A DNA stretch of 35,282 nucleotides, taken from NCBI GenBank assembly GCA_022562155.1, contig JADFPV010000027.1, positions 1 through 35,282 of the forward strand. Direction: 5' to 3'. The notes under the pieces are model-generated. The model did no database searches. It was given only the letters and a program-made list of their open reading frames with translations, and was not told the DNA's origin. This stretch comes from Chloroflexota bacterium. GTDB lineage: Bacteria > Chloroflexota > Dehalococcoidia > DSTF01 > RBG-16-68-14. A program made the translations under genes and the position numbers. Each line of letters begins with the position of its first letter. The stretch's first letter is position 1. Positions 8,138-15,559 of this stretch are shown piece by piece.

Positions 8138-8443
8138 TTGGCAAAGGGATACTTCATCTTCACCGAGGACATTCACGACCAGGATGGAATTAACGCATAC
8201 GCCGGGAAAGCGGTTCCGACAGTCATCCAGAGCGGAGGCCGGCTCATCGTCGCTGAAAACAACGCAGATGTGATCGAGGGCAAATGGCACGGCTCCCGCA
8301 CCATCATCCTGGAGTTCGACTCCGTCGACGCCGCCAAGGCCTGGTACAACTCCGACGCATATCAGGCCGTCGTCGGAGAGCGCCACGCCGCCGCGAAGTC
8401 CAACGCCGTCATCGTCGGCGGATTTGAGATGCCGGGCTCCTGA
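8138..8443 (+). CDS. DUF1330 family protein
   Basis: About 101 residues from a TTG start: AKGYFIFTEDIHDQDGINAY opens the typical ferredoxin-like DUF1330 fold, followed by SGGRLIVAE, GKWHGSRTIILEF and the closing AKAWYNSDAYQAV. I prefer the TTG at 8138 because GCGAGGAGA ends six bases before it and the predicted length equals the family's usual 95-100 residues. The in-frame ATG at 8096 has no ribosome site. DUF1330 proteins are small cytoplasmic dimers of unknown biochemical role. The stop overlaps the ATG of the PIG-L gene (TGATG), so the two are translationally coupled. Confidence 0.85.
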   Translation: MAKGYFIFTEDIHDQDGINAYAGKAVPTVIQSGGRLIVAENNADVIEGKWHGSRTIILEFDSVDAAKAWYNSDAYQAVVGERHAAAKSNAVIVGGFEMPGS

Positions 8444-9231
8444 TGACATCAGCCAACCTGGAAGGCGCCCAGAAAGCGCCTGAACAGCCCCAGCCCGAAG
8501 GCCAGAATGACAGCGAAGGCCCGCCCGACACCGGCGACCACCCCAAAGTCGCCCTCGCCATCGCCGCCCACCCCGACGACCCCGACTTCGGCTGCGCCGG
8601 CACCCAGAACCTCTGGACCAAGGCCGGCTGGGACTTCTACGTCCTCATCGTCACCGACGGCTCCAAGGGCACGGAGGACGCCTCCCTCACAGCGGACAAG
8701 CTGATCCCCATGCGACAGAAGGAGCAGCGCGCCGCCTCCGGACACCAAGGCGTCAAGGAGGTCTTCTTCCTGAAGGGCTACGTCGATGGCGAACTCTACT
8801 ACAGCCGCCAGCTCCTCGGCGATATCGTGCGCGTCATCCGCAGGCTGAAGCCCTACGCCGTCTTCACCCACGAACCCCAGCAGCTCTTCCACGCCATGGG
8901 CTTCGTTAACCACAACGACCATCGCTACACCGGCCTCCACACCGTCGACGCCGTCTACCCGGCCGCCCGCGACCGCTGGAACTTCCCGGAGCAGATCGAC
9001 GAAGAGGGGCTGGAGACCCACAAGGTCAAGCAGCTCTACATCTGGGGCAACGACGACCCGAACTTCACCACCGACATCACCGACGTCGTCGACGAGAAGA
9101 TCGAAGGGCTGCTCAAGCACAAGAGCCAGTTCGGCCAACGCGAGGACTTCATGAAGTTCGTCCGCGAGCGCTGGAAGGGCGAGGACGGCAAGTACACCGA
9201 GCGCTTCCGCCGCATGCAGTTCCTCCGCTAA
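8443..9231 (+). CDS. PIG-L family deacetylase
   Basis: A 262-residue cytoplasmic protein of the LmbE/PIG-L zinc-dependent N-deacetylase family, which removes acetyl groups from GlcNAc-type sugars or related substrates (as in MshB and BshB). The first zinc motif is AHPDDPDFG, with H43, the catalytic-base D45 and D46. The distal HNDH at 157-160 supplies the third ligand. The first 30 residues are polar, Pro/Glu-rich and atypical; a shorter start is conceivable, but the overlap with the upstream stop supports this one. The exact substrate, for example a thiol conjugate, is not determined by the sequence. Confidence 0.92.
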   Translation: MTSANLEGAQKAPEQPQPEGQNDSEGPPDTGDHPKVALAIAAHPDDPDFGCAGTQNLWTKAGWDFYVLIVTDGSKGTEDASLTADKLIPMRQKEQRAASGHQGVKEVFFLKGYVDGELYYSRQLLGDIVRVIRRLKPYAVFTHEPQQLFHAMGFVNHNDHRYTGLHTVDAVYPAARDRWNFPEQIDEEGLETHKVKQLYIWGNDDPNFTTDITDVVDEKIEGLLKHKSQFGQREDFMKFVRERWKGEDGKYTERFRRMQFLR

Positions 9232-9286
9232 CTGCTGCGCAGGGCCATAAGGGCGGCCAGCCGGGCCGCCCAACGCGAAGCGTTCT

Positions 9287-9468
9287 GTAGGGGCGGTCGG
9301 CCGACCGCCCACCCCGCCGGGCGTACATCGAACCTAGCCCCGCAATTCTGCGCGAAGCAGCGTGTAGGGGCGACCTTTAGTTCGCCCACCCCGCCGGGCG
9401 TACTAACCCCGCAATTCTGCGCGAAGCAGCGTGTAGGGGCGGTCGGCTGACCGCCCACCCCGCCGGGC
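9287..9468. repeat. Second cluster of GTAGGGGC palindromic repeats with a 69-bp direct repeat
   Basis: Units at 9287-9321, 9363-9400 and 9433-9468. CCCCGCAATTCTGCGCGAAG and the bases after it, into GTAGGGGCG, occur twice, from 9338 and from 9407, so 69 bases apart. The units alternate between the GGTCGGCCGACC type and the GACCTTTAGTTCGC type. No gene lies in 9232-9470. Confidence 0.8.
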
Positions 9469-9470
9469 CC

Positions 9471-9947
9471 ATGACGAATGTAACCCCCAGATTCTGCACC
9501 GCCTGCGGTACGAAACGCTCGATACGAACGTATTACAATAAAGCCTGCCCGTCCTGCGGCCTGATCGCCTTCGACGACCCCAAAGTCGCCGTCGGCGTCC
9601 TCGCCACGCGGCGAGGCAAGCTTGTCCTCGTCCAGCGCGACCAGGAACCGCATCGAGGCTCGTGGTCCTTCCCCTCCGGCTTCGTAGATGCCGGCGAAGG
9701 CTTGGAGCAGGCCGCCATTCGTGAGACCAAGGAGGAGACCGGCCTCGACGTTCGCATCCAGCGCCAGCTAGGCGCGTTTGCCGCTCCCGGCGACCGCGTC
9801 GTGTTCATCGCCTACGCGGCCCGCGTTGTGGCCGGACGCATTGCCGTCGGCCGCGAGTGCCAGGACGTCCGCTACTTCGATCCGGCCGCCCTCCCACCCC
9901 TCGCCTTCCCCCACGATGAGGAGATCCTGCGTATCTGGCGCGCCTGA
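9471..9947 (+). CDS. NUDIX hydrolase with N-terminal zinc ribbon
   Basis: A 158-residue soluble enzyme. A four-Cys zinc ribbon (C9, C12, C26, C29) precedes the NUDIX fold. The NUDIX box runs from G70 to L92: GFVDAGEGLEQAAIRE, then TKEETGL, a full match to Gx5Ex7REUxEExGU. It should hydrolyse a nucleoside-diphosphate-linked substrate using Mg. The zinc ribbon plus NUDIX order resembles the NudC (NADH pyrophosphatase)-like and ADP-ribose-type families, but the SQPWPFPxS motif of NudC is absent (here GSWSFPSG), so the substrate is open. The ATG immediately follows a repeat unit and has no strong ribosome site. Confidence 0.92.
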   Translation: MTNVTPRFCTACGTKRSIRTYYNKACPSCGLIAFDDPKVAVGVLATRRGKLVLVQRDQEPHRGSWSFPSGFVDAGEGLEQAAIRETKEETGLDVRIQRQLGAFAAPGDRVVFIAYAARVVAGRIAVGRECQDVRYFDPAALPPLAFPHDEEILRIWRA

Positions 9948-10014
9948 TCGTAGGCTAGGTTACACAGCTCCAAAGTTTCCCGTTGCTTGGTGACACGGAT
10001 CACCCCAGCCCTAT

Positions 10015-10058
10015 CTGACGTTCGCTACTATCGTGCTATGGATACCCCCTGGGGGTAT
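10015..10058 (+). promoter_or_regulatory. CsoR-like operator overlapping a putative promoter
   Basis: ATACCCCCTGGGGGTAT (10042-10058) is a perfect inverted repeat with 8-base arms around one T. It has the TA-CCCC...GGGG-TA form known for operators of the CsoR/CstR/RcnR family of metal or persulfide repressors. CTGACG (10015-10020) and TATGGA (10037-10042), 16 bases apart, may be the -35 and -10 boxes, so a bound repressor would block the promoter. The first gene of the operon starts 41 bases downstream. No CsoR gene is in the window. Confidence 0.6.
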
Positions 10059-10098
10059 GAGTGAACCAACCTTGAGGGGAGCGAACAGGAGGAACAGA

Positions 10099-10401
10099 AT
10101 GGCCACGCCAAGCACGACGATACAGCGCATTGACCAGCTCTCGGACCAGCGCTCGCGGCTCTACCGCCTAGCGTTCGACTCGCGTCGCGGCGACCAGGAG
10201 CTGAAACAGCACATCGAAGAGATCACGGCAGAGCTTGACCAGCTCTGGGACCTCAGGCGCCGCGAGCGCGTCGGGAAGCTGGACGGCATCGACCTGCTTG
10301 TCGAGCGCTCCTACGTGCAGGCCTACGGCCAGGACTATCGCGACGCCGTCGCGCCGGCCGCCGTCGAGGAGGAAGGCCAAGCAGTTGCGCTGGTGGCGTA
10401 G
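10099..10401 (+). CDS. Small DUF2630-like coiled-coil protein
   Basis: A 100-residue, soluble and highly charged protein. The core reads ITAELDQLWDLRRRERVGKL, close to the ELDQCWDLLRQRRARR signature of DUF2630, and the first half (TIQRIDQLSDQRSRLYRLAF) is likely a helical hairpin. DUF2630 proteins have no established function. The start at 10099 follows GGAGGAACAGA, a strong ribosome site. It is the first gene behind the CsoR-like operator and precedes three membrane-protein genes on the same strand, so it is probably a cytoplasmic partner or regulator of that membrane set (inference). Confidence 0.75.
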   Translation: MATPSTTIQRIDQLSDQRSRLYRLAFDSRRGDQELKQHIEEITAELDQLWDLRRRERVGKLDGIDLLVERSYVQAYGQDYRDAVAPAAVEEEGQAVALVA

Positions 10402-10446
10402 GGTAAGCACGGCGACGCGCAGGAAGGCGCGCGAGGGGAGGTGACT

Positions 10447-10473
10447 ATGGAGCACATCGCGAGCGGAACGTAA
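10447..10473 (+). CDS. Possible 8-codon micro-ORF in the operon leader
   Basis: ATG at 10447 follows GAGGGGAGGTGACT, one of the best ribosome sites in the window, and is followed by only eight codons (MEHIASGT) before TAA. It lies between the DUF2630-like gene and the first membrane-protein gene, whose own ribosome site is weak. It may serve translational coupling or be a chance match. Confidence 0.25.
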   Translation: MEHIASGT

Positions 10474-10501
10474 GACAAGCACAGAAACGGGGTATACACA
10501 T

Positions 10502-10852
10502 ATGGCAACAAGAAGCATCACACGACCCAGCGAGCCAGACGTCGCCAGCAGCCCATGGCAGTTCAACGTCGGCCTGGGGATGGCCGCCATGGGCGTCATG
10601 GCGCTGATGGTCTTCTTCATCATCAGCGCGGTCGTCTCCGGCTGGGTGTCCGATCAGGACCCGGCCCAACTGGGGCGTATCCTGGCGTACGACTCGTGGC
10701 TCTTCCCGATCGCGACGGCGGCGGTCGCGTTCATCAAGATCGGCATCGCACTCATCCTCTGGGGCGTCGTCCGCCAGCTCTGGGTGCGCGTCGATAGCCT
10801 GAAAGATTCGCTACCGGCGCTCAAGGCGTCGCGCGGCGAAGCAGTAGCGTAG
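10502..10852 (+). CDS. Two-helix membrane protein with Met-rich motif (single module)
   Basis: A 116-residue protein with two predicted membrane helices (about 21-46 and 66-92) and a charged tail. Helix 1 contains M27-A-A-M30-G31-V-M33 and M36. The unit of Met-rich helix, polar loop, second helix and basic amphipathic tail (LWVRVDSLKDSL) reappears twice in each of the next two genes. I do not recognise a named family. Ten bases separate it from the next gene, so it is co-transcribed. A role in binding or sensing a soft metal such as Cu(I) is inferred from the Met motif and the operator; it is not shown. Confidence 0.75.
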   Translation: MATRSITRPSEPDVASSPWQFNVGLGMAAMGVMALMVFFIISAVVSGWVSDQDPAQLGRILAYDSWLFPIATAAVAFIKIGIALILWGVVRQLWVRVDSLKDSLPALKASRGEAVA

Positions 10853-10862
10853 GAGGTTCATC

Positions 10863-11564
10863 ATGGCAGCTGCTGTACAACCAATAAAGACACGTTTCGG
10901 CACGGCGACAACATCGGCGAGCTCGGGACAGCTCCTGATCCATACGGTGGCGAACTGGATGTGGGTGCCCATGGTCATGATGGGACTGATGGCGATCGCT
11001 ACGTCCATCGGCCTGGGCATCGCGCAGGCGAACGTGGGCTCGGACCTAGGCAAGGAGTTCACGGCCCTCCGCCAAGCCAACTTCGAGACGCTGAAGCCGC
11101 TCACGGCGGCGTTCCTCTTCCTAGGCGAGGCGCTCGTCCTATCGGGCATTGCGTTCCTTCTAGGAACGATCCTCGGCGCTCTACGTAAAGGCGGCGGCGA
11201 GGTGCAGGAGAGCACCGGTGAGCCCGTCAAGGCACTGAAGATGCCCTGGTCGGCTAAGGTCTTCTTGGCACTAATGATGATGGGGCTGATGGCGGAAGTC
11301 GTTGCGTTCGGCACGTTGACGTACGTCGCGAGTCAGGCCAACGACGCCTGGATCACGGCGACCAGCGCCGGCGCGCCAGGCGACATCGCAGCATTGGATA
11401 GAGCGTCGGCATTCGCAGCGTGGGCGAACCCGCTACGCGAAGTAGCGTTAGCGCTGATCCTCACCAGCATCGTGTTCGCGCTCTATACGATTTCGAACGT
11501 CCTTGGATTCCAGTTCTCGCGCATCCGCGAGCTGGTGACCGGACAAGAAGAAGGAGCCGCATAA
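10863..11564 (+). CDS. Four-helix membrane protein with two Met-rich modules (paralogue A)
   Basis: A 233-residue protein with four predicted membrane helices (about 32-54, 82-106, 132-154 and 188-215). The first helix of each half carries the motif: M37-V-M39-M40-G41-L-M43 and M138-M139-M140-G141-L-M143. The halves are joined by a polar loop with LRKGGGEVQES. The next gene shares these landmarks in the same order: DLxxEFxAxxxANxETL, GGGxVQE, ATSAG, and LTSIxFxL at the end. It has a ribosome site AGGAGGTTCATC at 10851, and its stop overlaps the next start (TAATG). The family and function are unknown to me; it is membrane-embedded and probably complexed with its paralogue. Confidence 0.8.
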   Translation: MAAAVQPIKTRFGTATTSASSGQLLIHTVANWMWVPMVMMGLMAIATSIGLGIAQANVGSDLGKEFTALRQANFETLKPLTAAFLFLGEALVLSGIAFLLGTILGALRKGGGEVQESTGEPVKALKMPWSAKVFLALMMMGLMAEVVAFGTLTYVASQANDAWITATSAGAPGDIAALDRASAFAAWANPLREVALALILTSIVFALYTISNVLGFQFSRIRELVTGQEEGAA

Positions 11565-12256
11565 TGGCAGCGACAGGAACGCAGGTATTCGGCCAAACCG
11601 TAGGCCGGTACGAAGAAACCGATAGTCCAAAGGGGCTCCTCCTCCCACAGAAGCTTGGCAACATCCTGTGGGCGCCAATGACCATCATGGGCATCATGCT
11701 CGTGTTCGCCGCGTTCGGCCTTGGGATCGCGCGGTCGGTGCTCTCGGTGGACCTCTCGGAAGAGTTCTCCGCCTCCACCAAGGCGAACTTGGAGACGTTG
11801 GGCCAACTCGTGCCCGGCTTCATGTTCTTGGGCTTCGCGATGATCTTTGCCGGTATCAGCTTCGCCATCGCCCGCATTCTGGGCGTCTTCCGCTCAGGAG
11901 GTGGCCTGGTGCAGGAAGCGATCGGCAAGGGGTTCAAAACGCCTGACATGCCGATAACGGCCTGGATCTTCTTGATGGGCATGATGATGGCGATGATGGT
12001 ATTGGTCTTCACCTTCGTCGGGCACATCTACGCCTCTACACAGGCGTACGATGCGTGGATTAACGCCACCTCGGCCGGTATCGCCGGCAACGAGGCCGCG
12101 CTCGGCCGGGCGGAGACGTGGGGTACCTGGCTGGAAGGCCTGCGGCGCTTCGGCGTTGGGCTCTTCCTAACGTCCATCGCGTTTGGGCTGGCGACGATCA
12201 TCAAGGTGATTCGCTTCCAGGCGCTGCGCGTAAAGGAACTGGCGCAGGCCAGCTAA
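11564..12256 (+). CDS. Four-helix membrane protein with two Met-rich modules (paralogue B)
   Basis: A 230-residue paralogue of the preceding protein, starting at the overlapping ATG (TAATG) after AAGAAGGAGCC. It has four predicted helices; the first of each half bears M39-T-I-M42-G43-I-M45 and M140-M141-M142-A143-M144-M145. The second half includes TFVGHIYASTQAYDAWINAT, whose His could add a ligand. It is the last gene of the operon, and a 12-bp hairpin follows. The tandem pair plus the one-module protein suggests a heteromeric membrane complex made by repeated duplication of one unit. No enzymatic motif or nucleotide-binding site is seen. Confidence 0.8.
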   Translation: MAATGTQVFGQTVGRYEETDSPKGLLLPQKLGNILWAPMTIMGIMLVFAAFGLGIARSVLSVDLSEEFSASTKANLETLGQLVPGFMFLGFAMIFAGISFAIARILGVFRSGGGLVQEAIGKGFKTPDMPITAWIFLMGMMMAMMVLVFTFVGHIYASTQAYDAWINATSAGIAGNEAALGRAETWGTWLEGLRRFGVGLFLTSIAFGLATIIKVIRFQALRVKELAQAS

Positions 12257-12277
12257 CGGACAACAAGACCTCCTATC

Positions 12278-12305
12278 AGAGCGGCAGAGGCGACTCTGCC
12301 GCTCT
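12278..12305. terminator. 12-bp hairpin between convergent genes
   Basis: AGAGCGGCAGAG (12278-12289) and CTCTGCCGCTCT (12294-12305) pair perfectly around GCGA. It lies between the end of the membrane operon and the 3' end of the CapA-like gene, where it could stop transcripts from both sides. It lacks a long T-run on either strand. Confidence 0.55.
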
Positions 12306-12312
12306 TGGTCGT

Positions 12313-13914
12313 CTACGGCAGTGCTGCGCTGGCGGCCCAGATGCGATCCAAGATTTCCTGAGCCTCCGCTACACTCGCGAACGTCGGCTGGTGCGCGTCG
12401 ACGATGCGGATGGGGTGAAAGCGAACGCCCTTGAGGTCGGCGCCGTGGAACGCCGCCTCCAGCACAACACCCTGCTGCGTAGGAATCGACCAGTCCTGAT
12501 CGAAGACGAAGTTCCCGAGCGCGTAGGCGACGAAGCTGGCTCCGAACGCCTCCGCCGCCTGCACCCAGTGCGGATGGTTACCGATCACGAGGTCGGCGCC
12601 AGCCTTGACGGCTACGCTGGCGCGGCTGCGCTGCGTCTCCGTTGGATCGTTCGTATACTCGACGCCCCACTGCGGCAGCACGACAATTACGTCGACCTGC
12701 TCGCGGAGAGCGGCGATATCCTCCATGAGAAACGCCTGCGTGAGCGGCGCGACGCCGGCGGTGCCTTCCCCCGCATGGTAATAGGGCGCGATCTCGTCGT
12801 AGCCGAGGAAGGCGAACGTCGTCCCGCGCACGTCGATAATGGCCGGCGCCCGCGCCTCGGCGAGATTCGCACCGCCTCCAACGGGCTCGATGCCGTTGGA
12901 GCGCAGGATGTCGAGCGTATCGAAGAAGGCCTGGTCGCCGCACGAGTCCTGGCCGCAATCCTTGACGTGGTTCGTCGCTACTGTCATCACGTCGAAGCCC
13001 GCGTACACCAGCCCCTCAACGCTTCTGGCCGGCGCGAGCAGGCTGAACGTCGGGGTGCAGCCGAACGGCCTGCCTGCATCTGAAATCGAGGCGTCAAGGC
13101 TGCCGACTGTGATATCCGCCTGCGAGAGCCATGGTCCAAGCTCTCGGAAGGCATGCGCGAAATCGCCGTAGTCGCGTTGCTTGGCGTAGACGCAGCGGGC
13201 GGGGATGATGTCGCCCGTGGCGCGAAGGATGATGGGCTTCGGCGGCATGTAGTCGAGCGCCAAGCGCTTCGCTAGCCCATCTTTCGCCTCGTCGAGGATC
13301 AGCGCGAAGTCGGCATTCTCGTGCGCCGCCGCTGACACCCATGCTTGCTCTACCAGGGGGTAGTCGTCCAAGGTCCCTGCCCCGAAGACAATGTCCACGC
13401 CATCGACAGGCAGGCTCTTGACGCCTGGACGAACGTCATCGAGTCGCATCAGGGCGATCGAACTGGAGTCTGAATCTAGCGCGCGCGCGATCTCGTTCGA
13501 CATGACCGGCAGGAAGTCCGGTGTACCGCCACCCCACCAAGCCTCGAAGGGCGGCAGCTGGCCCACCGGTACGATCAGACGGCCTGCATGCAGCTCAGCC
13601 ACCGTCAGGTCGGTCTTCTCACTCGAAAGGGCGGCCGCGGCAACCCAGTAGCCCGTCACAAACGGCTCCGCGCCGGGCTCAGACTGTCGATTCACCGTGA
13701 TGTGCGGCTGCTCGCCCGGCAGCGCGAAGGCAACCTCAAGGCCGTACGGCGCGAGCAACTCCTCCGCCAACTCGAGCGTCCGTTCGGCGAACGCGGGATC
13801 GCTGTCGATGAGAACGGTCGTGGGGGCTTCACGTCGGTCGCCGGAGCAAGACGCCAAGATAAGCGTAAGAGCCGGAACCAGCCACACCACAACAACGCCG
13901 GCCTTCGATCGCAC
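12313..13914 (-). CDS. CapA-like metallophosphoesterase lipoprotein
   Basis: A 533-residue lipoprotein. The GTG at 13914 is preceded by AAGGAGGCCTA and begins a signal peptide with lipobox LASC (C23); an upstream ATG at 13986 would bury this signal. Residues 24-225 form an alpha/beta region reminiscent of a periplasmic binding fold. Residues 227-533 are the CapA/PgsA-type metallophosphatase domain, with GDI (234-236), VATNHVKDCG, LPQWGVEY, IGNHPHWVQ and GNFVFDQDW. Relatives act in poly-gamma-glutamate or capsule production, and many of unknown role are found on the cell surface. A TACAAT -10-like box lies at 13949-13954 on the minus strand. The fusion to a 200-residue N-terminal domain is longer than typical CapA. 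Confidence 0.88.
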   Translation of the reverse strand: MRSKAGVVVVWLVPALTLILASCSGDRREAPTTVLIDSDPAFAERTLELAEELLAPYGLEVAFALPGEQPHITVNRQSEPGAEPFVTGYWVAAAALSSEKTDLTVAELHAGRLIVPVGQLPPFEAWWGGGTPDFLPVMSNEIARALDSDSSSIALMRLDDVRPGVKSLPVDGVDIVFGAGTLDDYPLVEQAWVSAAAHENADFALILDEAKDGLAKRLALDYMPPKPIILRATGDIIPARCVYAKQRDYGDFAHAFRELGPWLSQADITVGSLDASISDAGRPFGCTPTFSLLAPARSVEGLVYAGFDVMTVATNHVKDCGQDSCGDQAFFDTLDILRSNGIEPVGGGANLAEARAPAIIDVRGTTFAFLGYDEIAPYYHAGEGTAGVAPLTQAFLMEDIAALREQVDVIVVLPQWGVEYTNDPTETQRSRASVAVKAGADLVIGNHPHWVQAAEAFGASFVAYALGNFVFDQDWSIPTQQGVVLEAAFHGADLKGVRFHPIRIVDAHQPTFASVAEAQEILDRIWAASAALP

Positions 13915-14068
13915 TAGGCCTCCTTCCGCCGGATACCCGCTCTGCCGTATTGTACTCTTACCCCGCTCGCAGAGGTTCCGTTCCATCTTGACGGCACCTC
14001 ACACTCACGTTAAGGTAAGAGCCGCGCACGGGGGAACTCCAAAAGAACTCGTTCTGCCCTGCTTGATA

Positions 14069-14088
14069 CCGGCCTCACCAGAGGCCGG
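14069..14088 (+). other. 8-bp hairpin in the leader of the bcp-type gene
   Basis: CCGGCCTC-ACCA-GAGGCCGG is a perfect stem of eight pairs, ending 30 bases before the start codon. It could affect mRNA stability or be a weak attenuator; no T-run follows. Confidence 0.4.
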
Positions 14089-14117
14089 ACTTGGCGCGCG
14101 AAACAGGGAGGTTTGTG

Positions 14118-14582
14118 ATGCTCAAGGAAGGCACACCAGCACCGGACTTCGAAGGCACACTCGACGACGGCAGTACGTTTCGCCTGGCTGACTACAAAGG
14201 CCAGAAGAACGTAGTGCTCTACTTCTATCCAAAAGACTTCACGCCCGGCTGCACGCGTGAGGCCTGCAGCTTCCGCGACGAGTCCGAAACGCTCGAGGGA
14301 CATGATGCGGTCGTCGTAGGTGTAAGCACGGACACTGCCGAGTCCCACAAGTCATTCAAGGAGCAACACAAGCTGCCTTTTCCGCTGGTCGCAGACCCGG
14401 ACAAACGCATCATCAAGCTGTATGAGGCGCAGGGGCTGTTGGGGATGATCACCGCACGCGTTACGTACGTCATCGATAAGGAAGGGACGATCCGGCGGGC
14501 GTTCCGCCACGACCTGAACATCGGCAAGCATCTGAAGGACACGCTCAGCGCGCTCGAGAGCGTTGCAGGCGTGAGTGCTTAG
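14118..14582 (+). CDS. bcp: Peroxiredoxin, Bcp/PrxQ type
   Basis: A 154-residue thiol peroxidase that reduces peroxides using thioredoxin-like donors. The peroxidatic Cys is C45 in YPKDFTPGCT, and C50, five residues on, is the resolving Cys, the classic PrxQ arrangement. It ends with the usual thioredoxin-fold helix. I use the ATG at 14118 behind GGGAGGTTTGT. The SDR gene starts 22 bases after the stop with its own strong ribosome site, so the two may share a transcript. It probably protects the cytoplasm from hydroperoxides, including fatty acid peroxides. Confidence 0.95.
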   Translation: MLKEGTPAPDFEGTLDDGSTFRLADYKGQKNVVLYFYPKDFTPGCTREACSFRDESETLEGHDAVVVGVSTDTAESHKSFKEQHKLPFPLVADPDKRIIKLYEAQGLLGMITARVTYVIDKEGTIRRAFRHDLNIGKHLKDTLSALESVAGVSA

Positions 14583-14604
14583 AAGCACTACGAGGAGGTA
14601 GGAA

Positions 14605-15558
14605 ATGGGCAAACTTGATGGGCGAGTTGCCATTGTCACCGGCGCGGGCCGGGGCATCGGCGCATCCATCGCCAAGCTGATGGCCGCTGAGGGCGCGAAG
14701 GTCGTCGTCAACGACCTCGGCGCGAACGTCGACGGCACAGGGGCGGCGAGCGGACCAGCCGACGAAGTGGTCGAGGAGATCAAAAAGGCCGGCGGCGAAG
14801 CGATCGCCAACGGCGACAGCGTCGCCGACCACGAGGCCGCCGAGAACATGGTGCGCCAGACACTCGACGAGTACGGCAAGCTCGACATTCTCGTCAACGT
14901 CGCGGGCATCCTGCGTGACCGGATGATCTTCAACATGAGCGAGGAGGAATGGGACGCCGTCATCAACGTGCATCTTAAGGGCACGTTTAACACGACGAAG
15001 TTCGCCAGCATCCACTGGCGGCAGGCCCGCGAAGGTCACTACCGGCTGATCAACTTCACTTCCGGGTCCGGCCTGCATGGCTCTCCCGGCCAGCCCAATT
15101 ACGCGGCTGCCAAGATGGGCATTATCGGCCTGACGTACTCCTGCGCCGCCGCGCTCGGCCGCTACGGCGTCACGTCGAACGCGATCTCCCCGGGCGCCGC
15201 GACGCGTATGACGGCATCGGTCCCTCAGACGCGAAGGCGCGCTCCGGCTCCCGCGGACCCGGACAGCCCTGAACGCTCCCCTGACAACGTGGCGACGCCG
15301 GTCGTGTTCATCGCCAGCGAAGGCACCGACTGGCTCAACGGCCAGGTGATCTCCGCGGCTGGCTATCGCATCGGCCTCTACAACACGCCGGAGCCGATCC
15401 GCGAGCTACAGAGCAACGCGCCTTGGAGCCTGGATGACGCCTTTACGCACATGGAGCGTTCATTCCGACAGGCGCTCGGCGGTTCCATGTCATTCGGCGG
15501 CCGGCCTCGCGAGGTAGCGTCGCCAGCCGGTGACGAAGTCGCGGAGAAGAAGGAGTAG
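14605..15558 (+). CDS. SDR-family oxidoreductase
   Basis: A 317-residue short-chain dehydrogenase. The NAD(P)-binding motif TGAGRGIG is at 12-19. D38-L is near the end of beta 2, NVAG (98-101) replaces NNAG, and the catalytic set is S153/S155 with Y166-AAAK170. The C-terminal 60 residues, with FRQALGGSMSFGG, exceed the usual 250-residue SDR length. The family oxidises or reduces hydroxyacyl or ketoacyl groups. Its neighbours (thiolase-like and DUF35 proteins) suggest a 3-hydroxyacyl-CoA substrate in fatty acid or steroid-like degradation. The ribosome site GAGGAGGTAGGAA is strong. The start of the thiolase gene follows by two bases. Confidence 0.93.
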   Translation: MGKLDGRVAIVTGAGRGIGASIAKLMAAEGAKVVVNDLGANVDGTGAASGPADEVVEEIKKAGGEAIANGDSVADHEAAENMVRQTLDEYGKLDILVNVAGILRDRMIFNMSEEEWDAVINVHLKGTFNTTKFASIHWRQAREGHYRLINFTSGSGLHGSPGQPNYAAAKMGIIGLTYSCAAALGRYGVTSNAISPGAATRMTASVPQTRRRAPAPADPDSPERSPDNVATPVVFIASEGTDWLNGQVISAAGYRIGLYNTPEPIRELQSNAPWSLDDAFTHMERSFRQALGGSMSFGGRPREVASPAGDEVAEKKE

Positions 15559-15559
15559 T

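Noticed and set aside
8449-9312. Minus-strand frame opposite the PIG-L gene
   Set aside because: It is a Leu/Val/Asp/Gly-rich shadow of a well-supported gene.
9287-9468. CRISPR array
   Set aside because: The repeats are palindromic, differ in core, are few, and have no constant spacer length; no cas genes are present.
9228-9653. Minus-strand frame with GGQPTAPTRCFAQN repeats
   Set aside because: It is a translation of the GTAGGGGC intergenic repeats, not a protein.
12118-13083. Plus-strand frame over the CapA-like gene
   Set aside because: It runs antisense to a gene with clear CapA motifs and starts inside another gene.
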